A DNA stretch of 64,000 nt, from the NCBI GenBank assembly GCA_026874595.1, contig CM049306.1, forward strand, positions 33,558,019 through 33,622,018, written 5' to 3'. A program made the translations under genes and the position numbers. Position 1 is the stretch's first letter; the number at the start of each line of letters is the position of its first letter. This DNA comes from Sipunculus nudus (lineage: Eukaryota > Annelida > Sipuncula > Golfingiida > Sipunculidae). Shown in pieces: positions 12,906 to 26,027 of the stretch. The notes beneath the pieces are model-generated. The model saw only the letters and a list, made by a program, of their open reading frames with translations, had not been told where the DNA came from and made no database searches.

Positions 12906-13452
12906 GTGGAATTTGATAAGTCTATGTAAAGAAAGGCAACCGTCTTTCACTCCGGCAGTTTGTTTTGTATACATTATTCGAAAATTGTTTGTGATTGAAA
13001 AGGAGTTTGAATGGGTGATACCTCTATGGTGTTCATATTTGAGACCTATAAACACAGGTCCATGTCTTTCATTTAAATGGGCGGGCTCGCTGGGGGTCAT
13101 AATTTAAACTATTCATTGTGTATTGCCTCATCAGTCTTCTCAGTATAATAACTTCGGGTGATTTATGGAGACCTGTTGTGGTTTTTAATTAATACTCAGC
13201 TTCTGGTATTTGACTTGTACCTTGTCCTTGCGATAGTCACGGAGACAGCCATTTACACTCTGAGCAAAACCTTCTATTGATTCCAGTTATAATGTATAAT
13301 AACAACACTGAACATGCAATATGCCTTAAATATTTGAAACGACCCCACAATCCGTTAGAACTGTCTAAGAAACTTTTCCCAACATTTATCATAATCCATA
13401 CCTAGTCATTTAATTTTACTTACGCGTTATTAAACAGCTATAACATATGCTG
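12906..13452. other. No recognisable gene
   Basis: Short AT-rich interval between the SINE and the solo LTR. Overlapping 64-71 codon frames on both strands are uninformative. Confidence 0.5.
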
Positions 13453-14350
13453 GGTTACGGAACCTAATATCAACAGATCACGTATGCGTGATGATCATAA
13501 ATTTAGTAAAAGAGATAAAAATAAATTAAGTTCTGTAACACAAGGCAGCGTGATATGTCAAGGGAATGAATAAAGAAGTCAGTGGTTTTTTGTTAACAAA
13601 TAATTATAATTTATTCTTAAAACAACCCTAACATTACAATACGCTAAATCGATATAATTACACAGTACAACAGTATAACAGCAAATCAATACAATCACAC
13701 AGCATAATAAACAAAGTGCACAGTACCTGGATACCATCTCTCTCACAGCGACAAGTCCTTTAAAATGCATAAGCCGGATGAACAGTTCACACAAATCTTC
13801 TGAGAGAATAACAGTCCATTATATCACAAAATCAATCTATTGCAATCCAAAAGTGAAATCCTGGCAGTGATCCGAAAGGTAAACTGAAGACTATATAAAA
13901 TCCGTCACAAATTTAGAAGAAAAGCTGTAACTGCCGCAATCATAGGAAAAGGTCCACTCTTCTGTGTCCGCTGGAATATTCTCTCACCTCTCTCCCGACT
14001 CTAAAACACAGCCTCTTATTAATAACTTCTCACCCCAAGCCGAGAACTTTCCATATCTCGAACAATCCAAAGAACCCAAAAGTACACACGTTACAGGAAA
14101 GATCTAAAACAACATCGCTGTGTTTCTACATATCAGGGTTCACACTTGGGCCGGCCCGGCTCGGCCAGGCGAGAAAGCCTCAGACTAGCATGACCGCTGT
14201 GTCTACACGTGGTGCGCACCCGGCTAGCCAAAACAAAGAACACTTTAGCACAGCAACGCTAGGGCTTGAGCCAAACGCGAATCAGAATGCCAACAGCGCA
14301 CAATAAAAGAGACATGTCAACAGCTCACGATAAAACAGATATATGTAACA
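13453..14350 (-). mobile_element. Solo LTR of the same Ty3/Gypsy family, minus orientation
   Basis: It begins on the plus strand with (G)GTTACGGAACCTAATATCAA and ends with ATATGTAACA, the reverse complement of the LTR order. Internal landmarks match: CACGTATGCGTGATGA, AAGGCAGCGTGA, GAATGAATAAAGAAGTCAGT, TTATTCTTAAAACAACCCTA, CAGCGGACAC on the opposite strand, and CAAGCCGAGAAC. GCTG at 13,449-13,452 and at 14,351-14,354 is a plausible 4-bp target duplication. The outer end carries an extra CATGTCAACAGCTCACGATA-type segment, also seen in the 46.0 kb copy, so these two form a subfamily. Confidence 0.85.
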
Positions 14351-14730
14351 GCTGCATTGAGAGCAATATAGAGTCAGTCGCTGGACGTTGAACCAGAAAT
14401 TCCACTGGTCGGGCTGATAATGTGTAGCCAGCAAAATCGAATAATGATATTATATAAATATATAATAGCCGTAATTATACAGAGGTTCACTGTAAAGACA
14501 GATTATACCCTGCGACAGTAGGGTATTGGTTCATCCACCTTCGTTTGCGTTTTTGTGTGTGTTTTTGAATGTGTTGGTGTATTAGATTCATGAATTCCAG
14601 TTCTCTTTGGTGTATTATGTTAATTTCAGATAAAATACACCGGGGATTGAAGTCTTTCTATCTACAACTTGGGGTAATTGAAATAATGCAGTTACGGAAC
14701 CCATAACCCAAAATTAATTTCAAACTTTAA

Positions 14731-15220
14731 TACAGATATTTTATGTTTTGAATTACAACACTGTGTTATAAAAAAAACCTTTCCAAGGTGCACACAAAGT
14801 TGTATGGTTAGGTGGAGGTTGCCCCCCGCGGTAATCCCCTAGCAAGGGAAAAGACGTGCAGAGATAACAACCGGAAATATAAATATTATACAAGCCTGAC
14901 TGGTAGCTGTGCGTGATATAGAAAGTACTATCCGTGGACCTATTATACCAATTTTAATAACCAGATGCACATACTCCTAGAGATAAATTATTATCTTTAT
15001 TTGCAGATATTTAATATCTGAAATTACAACACTGTGTAAACAGATCAGAAAAACAGTTTTATAAAAAAAAGGGTGGTCAGTGGAGGTGGTAAGGTTCTGA
15101 CATGCAGAGATAACAACCGAAATTTTAAATTTTACATGACTTACTGGTAGCTGCGTGATTCAGGAAGCACTGTCCGTGGACCTGTTATATTTATTTTAAT
15201 TGACGGATGTATTAGTTTTA
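14731..15220 (+). repeat. Two-copy diverged tandem duplication (~245-270 bp unit)
   Basis: ACAGATATTTTATGTTTTGA and ATTACAACACTGTGT at 14,731 correspond to GCAGATATTTAATATCTGA and ATTACAACACTGTGT at 15,004. GTGCAGAGATAACAACCGGA (14,857) corresponds to ATGCAGAGATAACAACCGA (15,101). CTGGTAGCTG...CCGTGGACCT also occurs in both. The spacing between landmarks drifts from 273 to 244 bp, so the units differ by small indels. Confidence 0.75.
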
Positions 15221-15700
15221 TATTGTATTATTGTCATTATATGGGTGACGTTTCCCAGAGTCAGTTCTGTTACGATTAACTGACAACCAGGATACTTCTG
15301 CTTGTTGCTAGGACTTCCAGTCGTTACTATTTGGTCGAAGTTTCACGGTATGTTATGATAGATTATAGCAGACTAAGGGAAACAGTTCTGACTACAGTAG
15401 AAGGAACGGCCAATCTTATGATTATAGAAGCCCTCCCAAAAGCAGAAATGACTGACCAGTTTTCAAGGGGAAGATTCCTTATTTTATCTTTGCGAGACAA
15501 TATTTTCAAACTTGTCTTAAAAGGGTTAATTCAAGATGTTGTAGATGTTGTTAATCTGATAAAATTTTAAGGGCCTAAAGGTATAGATATAGATATGATT
15601 TTCGCTTAACTTCGTGATTATGAATGTTCTTCGAGTTTGGTGTGTGGTGATTAAACTCTGCAGCATGGCCCTGTTGCAATAATAATGTAAATGATTTAAG

Positions 15701-15713
15701 CCCCCCCCCCCCC
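15701..15713 (+). repeat. Poly-C run (13 C)
   Basis: Uninterrupted C homopolymer inside the 15,575-15,904 minus frame. It accounts for a glycine stretch in that translation and argues against the frame being coding. Confidence 0.9.
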
Positions 15714-16717
15714 AACTGGAGATAGGCCAATAAACCGAGCTTAGGCAAGCCCGAAATAAGAGTATGTTGCTGTAACGCTGTTTTAAGTGTAGACCGGCTA
15801 TAGCCCTTGAAATTCCCCTTTTGAACGCCAGCTATCGGTGGCAGAGTGACACTTTCCAAATGTGTATCCTCAAAGATCTTATCAATTTCTTGCTGAGTAT
15901 TCACAGTTATAATAACATTCGTTCAAATGCCTTGTAAACGTCATCCTGCAAAAAATAGTCAATAAATGTGGCCAAGCACATCTTGTTTTGTAACGAGACA
16001 GAAGGATACTATAACGCAATTTTTGACAATGCACGTGACATTTGGTATGTATATACACACATAAAAATAAGTGAAGCAACGGACATTTTAAAAATTTTAG
16101 TAAAACTACAAAAATGTAAACATGGTCACATTATTTATTTTAATGTCCTGATAACTGGTGGAAGTGGGTATCAAGTTCTGCCTTCACTGAAAAATTTTAA
16201 GATTTTGTTGTGCATGATAATTATGATATGAATTACGAGAATAAATAAATAAATAGAATATATATTTGCATGTAAGTCTGCAGTTCTGCTGCATTTAACT
16301 GGTACTCCATTTTTAGTACAACAGTTTGCCTGGTTATTGTAACATGTTCATTACAAATGGACTTAATCTTTATATTTCATGAATAAACGGTAAACATACG
16401 TTCTCTCCACTTAAAAGTAGCCTTATGATGTTGAATATTTATTTAAACGTGCAGACGTATCATGGACTGTCAGATGTTCAAAAGTAAAACGGAAACACTG
16501 TTTCGTTTAGATGCTCACAGTTGGTTTTCAAAGACGCAACAAACTTTGTTTATCAGCCTTTATCTGGGCTGAGGCCTCATTTATATTTCTTACGTGTAAT
16601 ACTGATATTAACCTCACCCGCGTTGAATAGTTGAAGTGAAATTTGTCTCCCTGTCCATCGTAAATATAATATAAAAAGTGCCAGTTTATTGATAGGTAGG
16701 CCATGTTCCTTTCTCGC

Positions 16718-16756
16718 AAAAAAAAACAAAAAAAAAAAAAAACAAAAAAAAAAAAC
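16718..16756 (+). repeat. A-rich tract with three poly(A) blocks
   Basis: Three A-runs (9, 14 and 13 A) are separated by single C residues, with GCAAAA on the left and AACCGAGTAG on the right. It could be an old retroposon tail, but no SINE or LINE body is recognisable upstream. Confidence 0.7.
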
Positions 16757-18861
16757 CGAGTAGACCACGCTCTAGTCACTCCAATGACAACGATGCGACG
16801 GACTGCCTTTTTTTCTTGGGCTTAAGCCTTCGCAGGGCACGCTTTGGGCTTAAGCCCGAAGTCTCCTTGGTTTATGTTATTGCATCAGACATGTCGTTTC
16901 GGGCCTGGCTTACGTAAAAAAAAAACGGGTGATATCCGGCTTAAGTCATATTAATGCATAAGGGCAGAAATGGACTCGATGAACCTACTCCCGGAGATAT
17001 TTTAATCATATTGAGTAATTTTATACCTCTAATCCTTGTATTAGCACCTTTAGTGTATGACGTCAGGGTGTCATTATCCTCTCCTTTCGTGTGTGTATGT
17101 GTATTTGTGCGTGTGTTTGGTTACACCATAACACATGAAATGAATCTCAGGGTATTTTAGAGCATTTCGGTACTGGTCCGATGAAGAATCGATAAAATTT
17201 TCATGTATGGATCAGGCAAATGTTCAGTCACTTGTCACCTTCCTTAGAATGCAGATTTCTAGGACATTATGAAAATCAACAACATCAAGAGAAACGGCCG
17301 CGATTGGGTCCAATACACGTACACCATCAGCGAGAATACTGATTAAGTCATCCCCGAAAAATGTAATTAGATCCAATTAAAACACCATTTATTATATGAT
17401 CACTCTGTTTAGCGACTCATTTCATGCTCCTCAGCAAACAGTGGCGGACTGTGTCACCGGGACACATAAAAGTTTCCTGGTCCGCCGATAACATGAACAA
17501 AATATTGATTCATGTGGGCAAACGGTGTGGAAAAAGTACTGAAGCACGTTTACCGATGGTTTTTATTATTTTGGCCTCTTTTACTCATATTTCAAGGGCC
17601 TTATTCTCACAACAGTCCGCCCCTGTTTACCAATTGGAGACCTGCATTCGGTTAGTCATTATTTCTCACTCATACTGAATCCCAAACATTCGGTGTCTCA
17701 TTATGGTTTATTCAGTCAGCATTTAAATTACTCTTAAATGTCGTTCCGGATGCAACATGCACCGACATTTTATATTGGAAATACTTAATAAAATAAATCA
17801 TGTAAATGTCAAGTGGAGTACCTATAAATATGTAGCATTTATAATGAAATTTTACTAGAACACTCTGTAAGTAATTCGTTTAATGCAGACCAGATGATTA
17901 GATATAAACGAAATTTTCATGTTAGATTTCCATGAATAATACTTAATTATTTTAGTGCTGAAACATACATTAAATGCATAATCATTTAATCTATTGCGTT
18001 CGGGTTTATTGTTGTCTTGCACGCTGTTTATTTCTATTCAATAACTAAAAGTACTTAACACCAGGCAAAGAATCTGTTATAAAACATATGAACATTTTAT
18101 GAACAGCTTGACAGTCGGATACTTTGAATAAACTAACAACGGAAGCTAACCTATGCCCTTAATCGAGGAGAGGAATAACAAAGGCAATCGCTCAGATTTA
18201 ATTAATAACATTTGTATCTTTGAGCCAGTTACAAGCGTTTAAAAAGCCTTTGACATGAACTAGCCGTGCTGTCAAATTTCCGCTAGAATAGGCACATACC
18301 AACTTTATACACAGTATCTAGTTACAAGTACCCCCTTATTTTTAAAGATCATAACCTCTTAAACATACTAGAAAGTGGTATATGAATATAGAAGCATCGT
18401 CATAACAATACAGCTTTTTTCATTTTCCCCGTGTCTTTCAACCTGAGACAACCATTATTCACATTTCAATAAGGTCTTGAGTCAATATTTCTCTTCAAGC
18501 TGTTACTAAAGCCTAATAGCCCATACTGGATTCATATTTATTTTTTTATTCAGTTCATTAATGTTTTCTATGTGGGCTATTTTGAAAGTTTATCTTGGCC
18601 TCTAATGTCATGTCGCGCAACTATTATCTGCCTGTTTCAATCAAAAGGCATCCACGTTTTCGACCTTTTCTCTCTATATTTTATTTGCTTTCATTACTTT
18701 TCTGATACATAGTGGTGACTTGGCTATTCGGAGGTTTGGAAATATCTCGGTGTAAAGACTTCAGGTTACTCCCATTTCAGGTTACCCCTGGAGATAGCCT
18801 GGTCCTCCGGGGCGATCCAAAGAAGAAAACTGCATTGAAGAAAATTAAATGGTATTGTTTT

Positions 18862-19052
18862 CAGGGGCGGATCCATGATTTAGAATAAAGATGAGTCCAA
18901 CCAAGGAGGTCGAATGAAAAATCCTGAAAAAAATATCCGGAAGGGGTCGGGGTGGTGGGGAGGGTGCCCGGGCCGCAAAAAATTGGTTTGGATCAATTTA
19001 AAAAAGTTTGTAGCGAGTGAAAAAGGGGAATCCTCCCTTGGATCCGCTACTG
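18862..19052. mobile_element. Short MITE with CAGGGGCGGATCC ends (hAT-like)
   Basis: The left end reads CAGGGGCGGATCCATGA. The reverse complement of the right end reads CAGTAGCGGATCCAAGG. The 191-bp element has no coding capacity and a G-rich interior. CAG-starting ends of this kind are typical of hAT-type non-autonomous elements, which make 8-bp duplications. Here the flanks (ATTGTTTT and GTATTTTA) are similar in composition but not duplicated, so the superfamily is inferred from the ends only. Confidence 0.6.
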
Positions 19053-19679
19053 GTATTTTAAGAGGTTTAGAGGAAAATTTATAAACATATTGAAGAAAGA
19101 AGCGTATTATATAAAAAAAGATAAAAGGATATAAGAATAAGAATCGTGTGAATGAAACTAGGACGGACTTCAGCACAAAAGATAACAAGAGGATGAACAT
19201 TCAACATAATACCGCTGACACAATCTTCTGAAATATATATACTTGATCTCAACATCCAGAACTATCGTACGGATACAATGCTGCAAGCCACAATTGCCTT
19301 TATCGAGTACATTGAACAAAGCAGCCTTCATGGAGTATTGTTCAATATCCTCGGGGGATGACCGTTTAAATATTACACCGTTACCTTAATTGACGGGCGT
19401 AAGGCGATAACCTGGAGGCTTCGAGAAGCTTCCTTGATCAATCCGCTAACAAACACTTCTCCTGACACCTGAGAATGGTTTGACAACAGGCAGGTGTTTC
19501 GAAGGTACTCGGGTGGCTGTTTATTTGTCACTGACGAGAGGTAACAAGCCCAAGTAACCTGAAAAAGGCGACATCACTCAGGAACGCATAAGTGGTGGCG
19601 CTTTGAGCCCTGTTTTGTTTTTCAGTCTCATTTTCTGCCGGTAATGCCAATTTATGTAAGCATGTACTCAATACGTCAT
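19053..19679. other. No recognisable gene
   Basis: Interval between the short MITE and the tandem array. I see no named feature. Confidence 0.5.
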
Positions 19680-21692
19680 ATGAAAAATCTCCTTGGACAC
19701 CAGAAATTAGATCTCTGTTACCCATATTCTTCGAGCTATGGGGCCCCAAAGTACCCCACAGAATAGCCAACAATTTCATACAAAAACTTCAATATCTCAT
19801 TAACCACATCACTGATGGTCATGATTTTTGGCATACATATTGATCATGAGATGTTCCATCAGATCCTGCAGACTGGTGGCGCCCCCTGTATTTTCGAATT
19901 TTTACGAATTGTTTTCTGTATTTTTGAGATCGTAAAGACTGGACCGAGATTCTTTATTCTTGACACACTGGAGACCTATGAAAAGTCTCCATGGGAACCA
20001 GAAATTAGGTCTCCGTTACCCATATCATTTAAGCTATGGGGCCCCAGAGTACCCCCAGAATAGTGAAAATTTTCATACAAAAACTTCAATATCTCATTAA
20101 CTACATCACTGTAGGTCATGATTCTTGGCATACATATTGATCATGAGATGTTTCATCAGGTTCTGCAGACTGGTGGCGCCACCTATATATATATCGATTT
20201 TTTACGAATTGTTTTCTGTATTTTTGAGACCTTTAAAAATGTTAACAGGGCACAAATCGTAAAGTCTGGACCTAGAATCTTAATTCTTGGCACAATGAGA
20301 GACCTATGAAAAGTCTCCATGGAAACCTGAAATAAGTTCTCTGTTACCTATATCCTTTGAGCTGTAGGGCTCCCAATTACCCCCAGAATAATGGAAAATT
20401 TGATAAAAACAAATTGCAACATCTCAGTAACTACAGTACTGATGGTCATGATTTTTGGCATACATATTGATCAAGAGGTGTTCCATCAGTTCCTGCAGAC
20501 TGGTGGCGCCACATGTATATTTTTTCAAATTTTTACAATTTTTTCTCTCTATTTTTTGAGACCTTTAAGGATATACAAATCGTTACGACTGGACCTAGAA
20601 TCTTCATTCTTGACACACAGGTAGACCCATGAAAAGTCTCCATGTAAACCTGAAATTAGGTCTTTGTTACCCATATCCTTTGAGCTATGGCACTCCAAAG
20701 TACAGCTCAGAATAATGGAAAATTTAATGCAAAAGCTGAAGTATCTGAACAACTAATGCAGAGACCACTATAATTGTTTGCATGGATATTGATCATGTAG
20801 TATTTCAACAGTTTCTGCAGACTGGTGGCACCACCTGTATTTGTTCGGGTTTTTTATCGATTTTTTTTCTTTATTTTTGAGACCTTTAAAGATATAAACA
20901 TCTGTTAACAGGGCACAAATCATAACAACTGGACCTAGAATCTTCATTCATGACACACAGAGAGACCAATGGAAAGTCTCCATGGAAACCTGAAATTAGG
21001 TCTCTGTTACCCATATCCTTTAAGCTGTATGGCTCCAAAATACCCCCCAGAATAATGACAAATTTGATACAAAAACTGCAGTATCTCAATAACTTCAACA
21101 CTGATGGTCATGATTTTTGGCATACATATTGATTATGGAGTGTTTCATCAGTTTCTGCAGACTGGTGGTGCCACCTATATTTTATTTAATTTTTGGAATT
21201 TTTTTCTCTATTTTTGAGAACTTTAAGGATGCTGTCATCTGTTAACGTGGCACAAAATGTAACAACTGGACCTAGAATCTTCATTCTTGTCATGCAAGGA
21301 GGCCCATGAAAAGTGTCTGTGGAAACCTGAAATTAGGTCTCTGCTACCCATATCCTTCACGCTATAGGACTCCGAAGTATCCCTAAGAATAATGGAAAAT
21401 TTGATACAAAAGCTGAAGTATTTGAACAACTAATGCAGAGATCACCATGATTCTTTGCATGGATATTGACCATTAAGTGTTTTCAATAGTTTCTGCAGAC
21501 TGGTGGAGCCACCTGTTTTTAAGTTTACACATTTTTTTTTCTATTTTGAGATATATAAATACAGACACAATCTTGGCCTGTTGGTTAATCTGTTTGATGC
21601 TTCAGTTGAATGGGTATATACTACCATTCAGATGATAAAATTTCCTTTTGCGAATCTCTTCCAAGTTAGCTGAGCGTCATGACCATTGGGTC
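19680..21692 (-). repeat. Tandem-core element, six ~330-bp units, minus orientation
   Basis: CTGCAGACTGGTGG recurs at 19,866, 20,163, 20,493, 20,815, 21,155 and 21,493, giving periods of 297, 330, 322, 340 and 338 bp. Each unit also has TCATGATTTTTGGCATACAT, a GAAATTAGGTCTCTGTTACC-like block and CCATATCCTTTGAGCTATGG. The head motif, read on minus as TGACGCTCAGCTAAC, lies at 21,662-21,692 and matches the head of the array at 51.29 kb. The hairpin tail of that array is absent at the low-coordinate end, so this copy is truncated there. The layout of head, tandem core and hairpin tail recalls Helitron-related non-autonomous elements of bivalves; that comparison is inference. Small frames inside are repeat shadows. 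Confidence 0.8.
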
Positions 21693-22663
21693 ACTTATTT
21701 ATTTTCTTCCTGCAAATAATGTCTAATCTGACCGACCCAAAATTTTTGTCTTGAAAGTCGGTGTTTGGTTATGGCTGAAGGCTTGAATAAGAAATCCACA
21801 GAAATATCGAACATTTGAATTAATATCAGAAAGTCAGGCTGAAGATAAAAATAACTTATTTTAACATTAAATATTTGATTTTAATTTTATGCAACTGAAG
21901 AGACCAAAAAGAGCAATTCAGATGGTTTACACAGCCGAAATCTCTTCCCATCTCCCTCTCTGTGAGATCGGAAATGATAAATCGATTTCTCGAGTCCCAT
22001 TAATTGTAAGCGATTACTCTCGTTTAAAATCATGATTTCTAAGTTATTTAAGTTTCTAGGGGGACTTCTTCCTTTGCCCCTTTTGATGTTCCCTTTCATA
22101 TTTTTTTTCAGCAAATAAGTCCCGTGGGATTGGACATTAATCGAGACCCTTAATTTCAACCCGTTCTATTTCTATCTTCAGTATACTGAAATGTTGGGAA
22201 CACTGTGAAACGCATTTCTGTTAAGTACTATCGGGGAAATGTACAAATATTGTCTCTAAGGACAGGGGGTCGGTGGTAAGGTCGCCGTTTAAATGGCAGA
22301 AAAATATATTTCTCTCAGAAAGAAGAACAGGTGAGGAGATTGGCTGTATGACAGAAGTGTCACATTATAAACCTTTCTGTGGATGAGAAAATGTCGCCGG
22401 GTCTATTGCATTGTAAACAAAGGTAAAGAGGACACGCCGCATCATAAAACATTGATGCTCAACCTTAAGACCGGAAGCTGGTAACGAGAATATTTCCTGT
22501 CTCCCAGCATTATAAATTTATCATCCTATAGGCCTCTATTGCTCTTGTAATGTTTCACCGCTCCGTAGTTCTCTATACAATAGAAGGCCCTTTTCATCTT
22601 TTTGCCACATTTCATAAAAAGAACTATAAGTTCCTCCGAAGACTGGTTCAGACTGAATATTTG

Positions 22664-22720
22664 ATGGTGATGATTGATGATGATGATGATATATGATAGT
22701 ACTGATCATGATGATGATGC
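22664..22720 (+). repeat. (GAT)n-rich microsatellite
   Basis: Imperfect GATGATGAT blocks separated by GATATATGATAGTACTGATC. Confidence 0.85.
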
Positions 22721-23579
22721 TGATTAGTTATATAATAAATATGTGAGTTTTTGTGAAAAAACTGAATAAAGTCAAGAACAGAAAGAGTAATAATATTTTA
22801 TCTTCCCCGTCTCTTTCTCTCTCGGTTTAACTCTCCCTCAACCTGTCATTCTCATGGTGTCTAAATCGATTGTTAAGTTCACTCTCAATTGACTATCCAT
22901 GAAAATTATGTGACCTTAATCGCATATTCATTCAATGAATAATCATGAGCACAGCAGTTACGAGGAACCAATAAAGTTACCGTTGGCGATGTACACAGTC
23001 AATCATCCGACAAGATGGAAATTTGCATAATTTGGGCGATTATCCCAAACAGAACACGTCTAGTCTGTACTAGTACCCGAGTCGGCATGTTCCCTGGCAT
23101 ATTTCTTAATACAAAGGAGACAGTATAAAATGTTCTAGGCTGAAGGTTGCAGGAGCCATTCCTCCGACTACCTAGGGAATAAAAATGTCCTAGCTGGCAC
23201 GTATTTTTTATGAGACAAAACAATCCAAAATATGACAAGACAGTTCACAATGACTGCGATTTATTGATTACTTGAGAACAAAGATAACAGCGATTCAAGT
23301 TGATTACGTCAGTCAGTGTCATACATCATCGACCTTTGTGACGTCACTATTGTCTTTTAAACAGCTCTCGAATCCATGGACATGGTAAACCTGCTGTGTA
23401 GGAGCCTTTTGGGGGCTCATGATCATGATTAGGTTAAAAGGGCGGAGCATATTGGCTGTGGTGGTTAGGTCAATTTAATGTCTCATTTTCACCCTTTCAG
23501 CTTCTCTAATTTTTTTAAACACAATCTCCCCGATTCTTTATTTTAAATTTCTCTCAAAAACTCATTTTCAGGCCCTCTC

Positions 23580-23665
23580 ATTCTCTTATTCTTTTGCTCT
23601 CATACTCCTTGTCACTTCTCTTTCTCTCTCTCTCTCACTTTCTCTCTCTTGCTCTCTCTCTTTCT
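23580..23665 (+). repeat. CT-rich simple repeat
   Basis: Pyrimidine-rich, with repeated TCTCTCTCTC blocks and interspersed CTCTTTCT. Confidence 0.85.
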
Positions 23666-24301
23666 CGATTAATTCAGTACATAATGCATTGTATTAACTT
23701 GTGCTGTGAAGATATCAATTTAACCCAACATATTAAGAGTCTGGAAAGTATTTTTGATCTGGTTCAATAGCACTGGTAGCCAGTATCAGAAGAGAGAACT
23801 AAATAACAGTCAGACAGATATTGTCTGAATATGACGAATATGGCTGGCTTAGGTTAAAGACCAGTTCACGACCCAGTCCACACAGACGGTTGACTGGAGC
23901 AACAAAGATTCTACCAAGGCAGACCGTTGATTTATTATTACGTCATTAGCAGTGAACTACTTAATATCAATCACCACTTGGGATCGAAACGGGGTCTGGA
24001 GCATTGACGGAGTGAAAAAGCCAACGGTTTTCTCTACACAATTTAACGCATCTTAGCGTTAGTATGCGAATTGTAATGAACACCGGTCTATCAAATCCAG
24101 CAGTTACAAATAATGTAGATAGACCAGAGCCGACGTAACCACAGAGGGGTGATGAACAATATCGCTCACAAATGCTATCCGACTATCTGTCATTGCAGAC
24201 TCCTTTTTCATCCAATTAAAACGTGGCCTATTTCTTTCATTCAGTTCCCCGTGTTATTCATCATCCGGCTCCGGAGATGAAATGTATGTTGTCGAAATAA
24301 A

Positions 24302-24580
24302 TTATTTTTAAGTGCATAATTCGAATACCTAGACCTCCTGCAAAAACCGTTTATAAAGTCAACAGTATCATAGAAAATGATAAACTTAGAATTAATTATT
24401 TTAAATTACATATTTTGAATAATTACCTCGACCTTCTACAAAAAACATAAAAAGGATTAATTTCATAGAAAATGATACACTGTGACCTCACGATTTTAAA
24501 TTATACAATTGGAATACCTCGACCTGCTGGAAATATACTTAAAACAATAATTAATTAATAGAAAATGAAAAACAGTCATG
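24302..24580 (+). repeat. Minisatellite, three units of ~95 bp
   Basis: GAATACCTAGACCTCCTG (24,323), GAATAATTACCTCGACCTTC (24,417) and GAATACCTCGACCTGCTG (24,512) are spaced 94-95 bp apart. ATAGAAAATGA recurs at 24,370, 24,465 and 24,558 (95 and 93 bp). The units have diverged considerably between these anchors. Confidence 0.8.
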
Positions 24581-26027
24581 TCAGTGTTGTCATAAAAAAT
24601 ACTTTTGTCAAGTTCTTCATAGTATTTAAGTTTTATCATAGCTTATCATAGTTAAAACAAAATTTGACAATGCATGCGATATATCTATTTACCGTAAAAT
24701 TGCTTTCATCATTTAGCCATTTTAGATATATCAGAGAAACCTATTGATTATCCATTATTAATTATATTAAAACCAATTTGATCGAGAAATTTAACGTGTA
24801 CAAGGACTAGGTTTAATTAAAACTTGACATTTACAGCGCTATCTCACTTCTGCCGACTTTGTCTTTATCTTTCCGAAGCCGTAATGAGAACTAACGTTAC
24901 ATAGGTTTCGCTGCTAGCTCGGGTTGATTAGATATATAACACATAATTCTTAATTTTGTATGGCTTTGATTACCGGACCCGTAGACAGAGGTTGTGGCTC
25001 TGTGGGATATTCCACATAGCCACAACTGGGTGTCCCTGACTAGTATCTAGATCAAATATCAAGAATTCTCCAAGGTCATTCAGTAGAGTTGAAAAGTTGA
25101 AAAGCGTCAGTGATTGTGCGCTCACTGTAGTAGACAATAAGCTATACGGGAAATCATGCAGTGTCTTGTGTCGATAGAGGAGAAATACTAGTTGGCTCAA
25201 CCGGAAGCGTGATTCAACAAGTCCCTCATTTGCACGAACGAAGCTGACAATCCCTATCTTGTTTTGTTTAAAAACGCTATTAATTCTACATCATTAATGA
25301 CTGTTGAATTAACACGAGGTTACAATTGTTTCTTACCAGATTGTATGAAAAATTCACTTAAAATTTACCTTATCTCTAGTTTATTAATGACCGAAAGTAA
25401 GACCCTATGTAAATTTTCCCTATATCATCCTTCATCTGCAGCAAACTCTGCCGAATGCAGCAATTGTTCTCTCGTATATGTTACTTTTGATAAAACGGCG
25501 AATAACATATAATAAATAACAGGATGATCCTTTATTAAAAAGACTGTCCAGTTAACACAAAGCTGTGTTGAATGAATGGGCTGGTCAGTTGTTCGCCTGC
25601 ACTTTTAAGCAGGCGGTCATTTATTGTCTCCACACACGATAGTATCGTTATAAGCGATAGCCCGTGTTGAAAGAATCTAAAATACGCAACTGTTACATGA
25701 TATGGCCCAGGCATGGCAGTTGTATGTATGTGACACTGCGCAGAATCGGACTCACAAGAGTACAACCACAATGCACCGCGGCTTGTAATACATATCTGGC
25801 GTAGGTATAAATGTAGTGAAGAGGTAATGTAATCATTCGTCTTACGTTTTGTATGAATAAGGTCAAGGCAAATTACATAAAAATGGATGTGTTTGTGGTA
25901 AGTACTTCACACAATAATTAATATTATGAGAAAGCATGAACATGTGAAACGGTAAAAGGCGTTTCCTTAAAATGTACCAAATTTTGATTTTAAAAATTGA
26001 CAGTTATTGCAAGTATCGCAAGTATTG
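24581..26027. other. No recognisable gene; one hairpin
   Basis: Holds the 15-bp hairpin at 24,991-25,026 and short frames (24970-25200 minus, 25264-25512 plus) without assignable motifs. Confidence 0.45.
24991..25026. repeat. Hairpin, 15-bp stem with one mismatch, 6-nt loop
   Basis: GTTGTGGCTCTGTGG is followed by GATATT and then CCACATAGCCACAAC. Only one of the 15 positions fails to pair. There is no T-run or other sign of a terminator. Its function is unknown. Confidence 0.8.

Larger units (their letters stand above)
15221..18861. other. No recognisable gene
   Basis: Frames at 15331-15570 (+) and 15575-15904 (-, 109 codons) are among the longer non-repeat frames. I recognise no motif in either. 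The region also holds a C-run, a poly(A) tract and a cluster of GGCTTAAGCC palindromes, noted elsewhere. Confidence 0.4.
21693..24301. other. No recognisable gene; minor simple repeats
   Basis: Includes a GAT-rich stretch near 22,664-22,720 and a CT-rich stretch near 23,580-23,665. Frames such as 21887-22159 (-) have no assignable domain. Confidence 0.45.

Noticed and set aside
16528-16779. Frames with F-F-F-F runs that could look like a membrane segment
   Set aside because: Reverse reading of the poly(A) tract.
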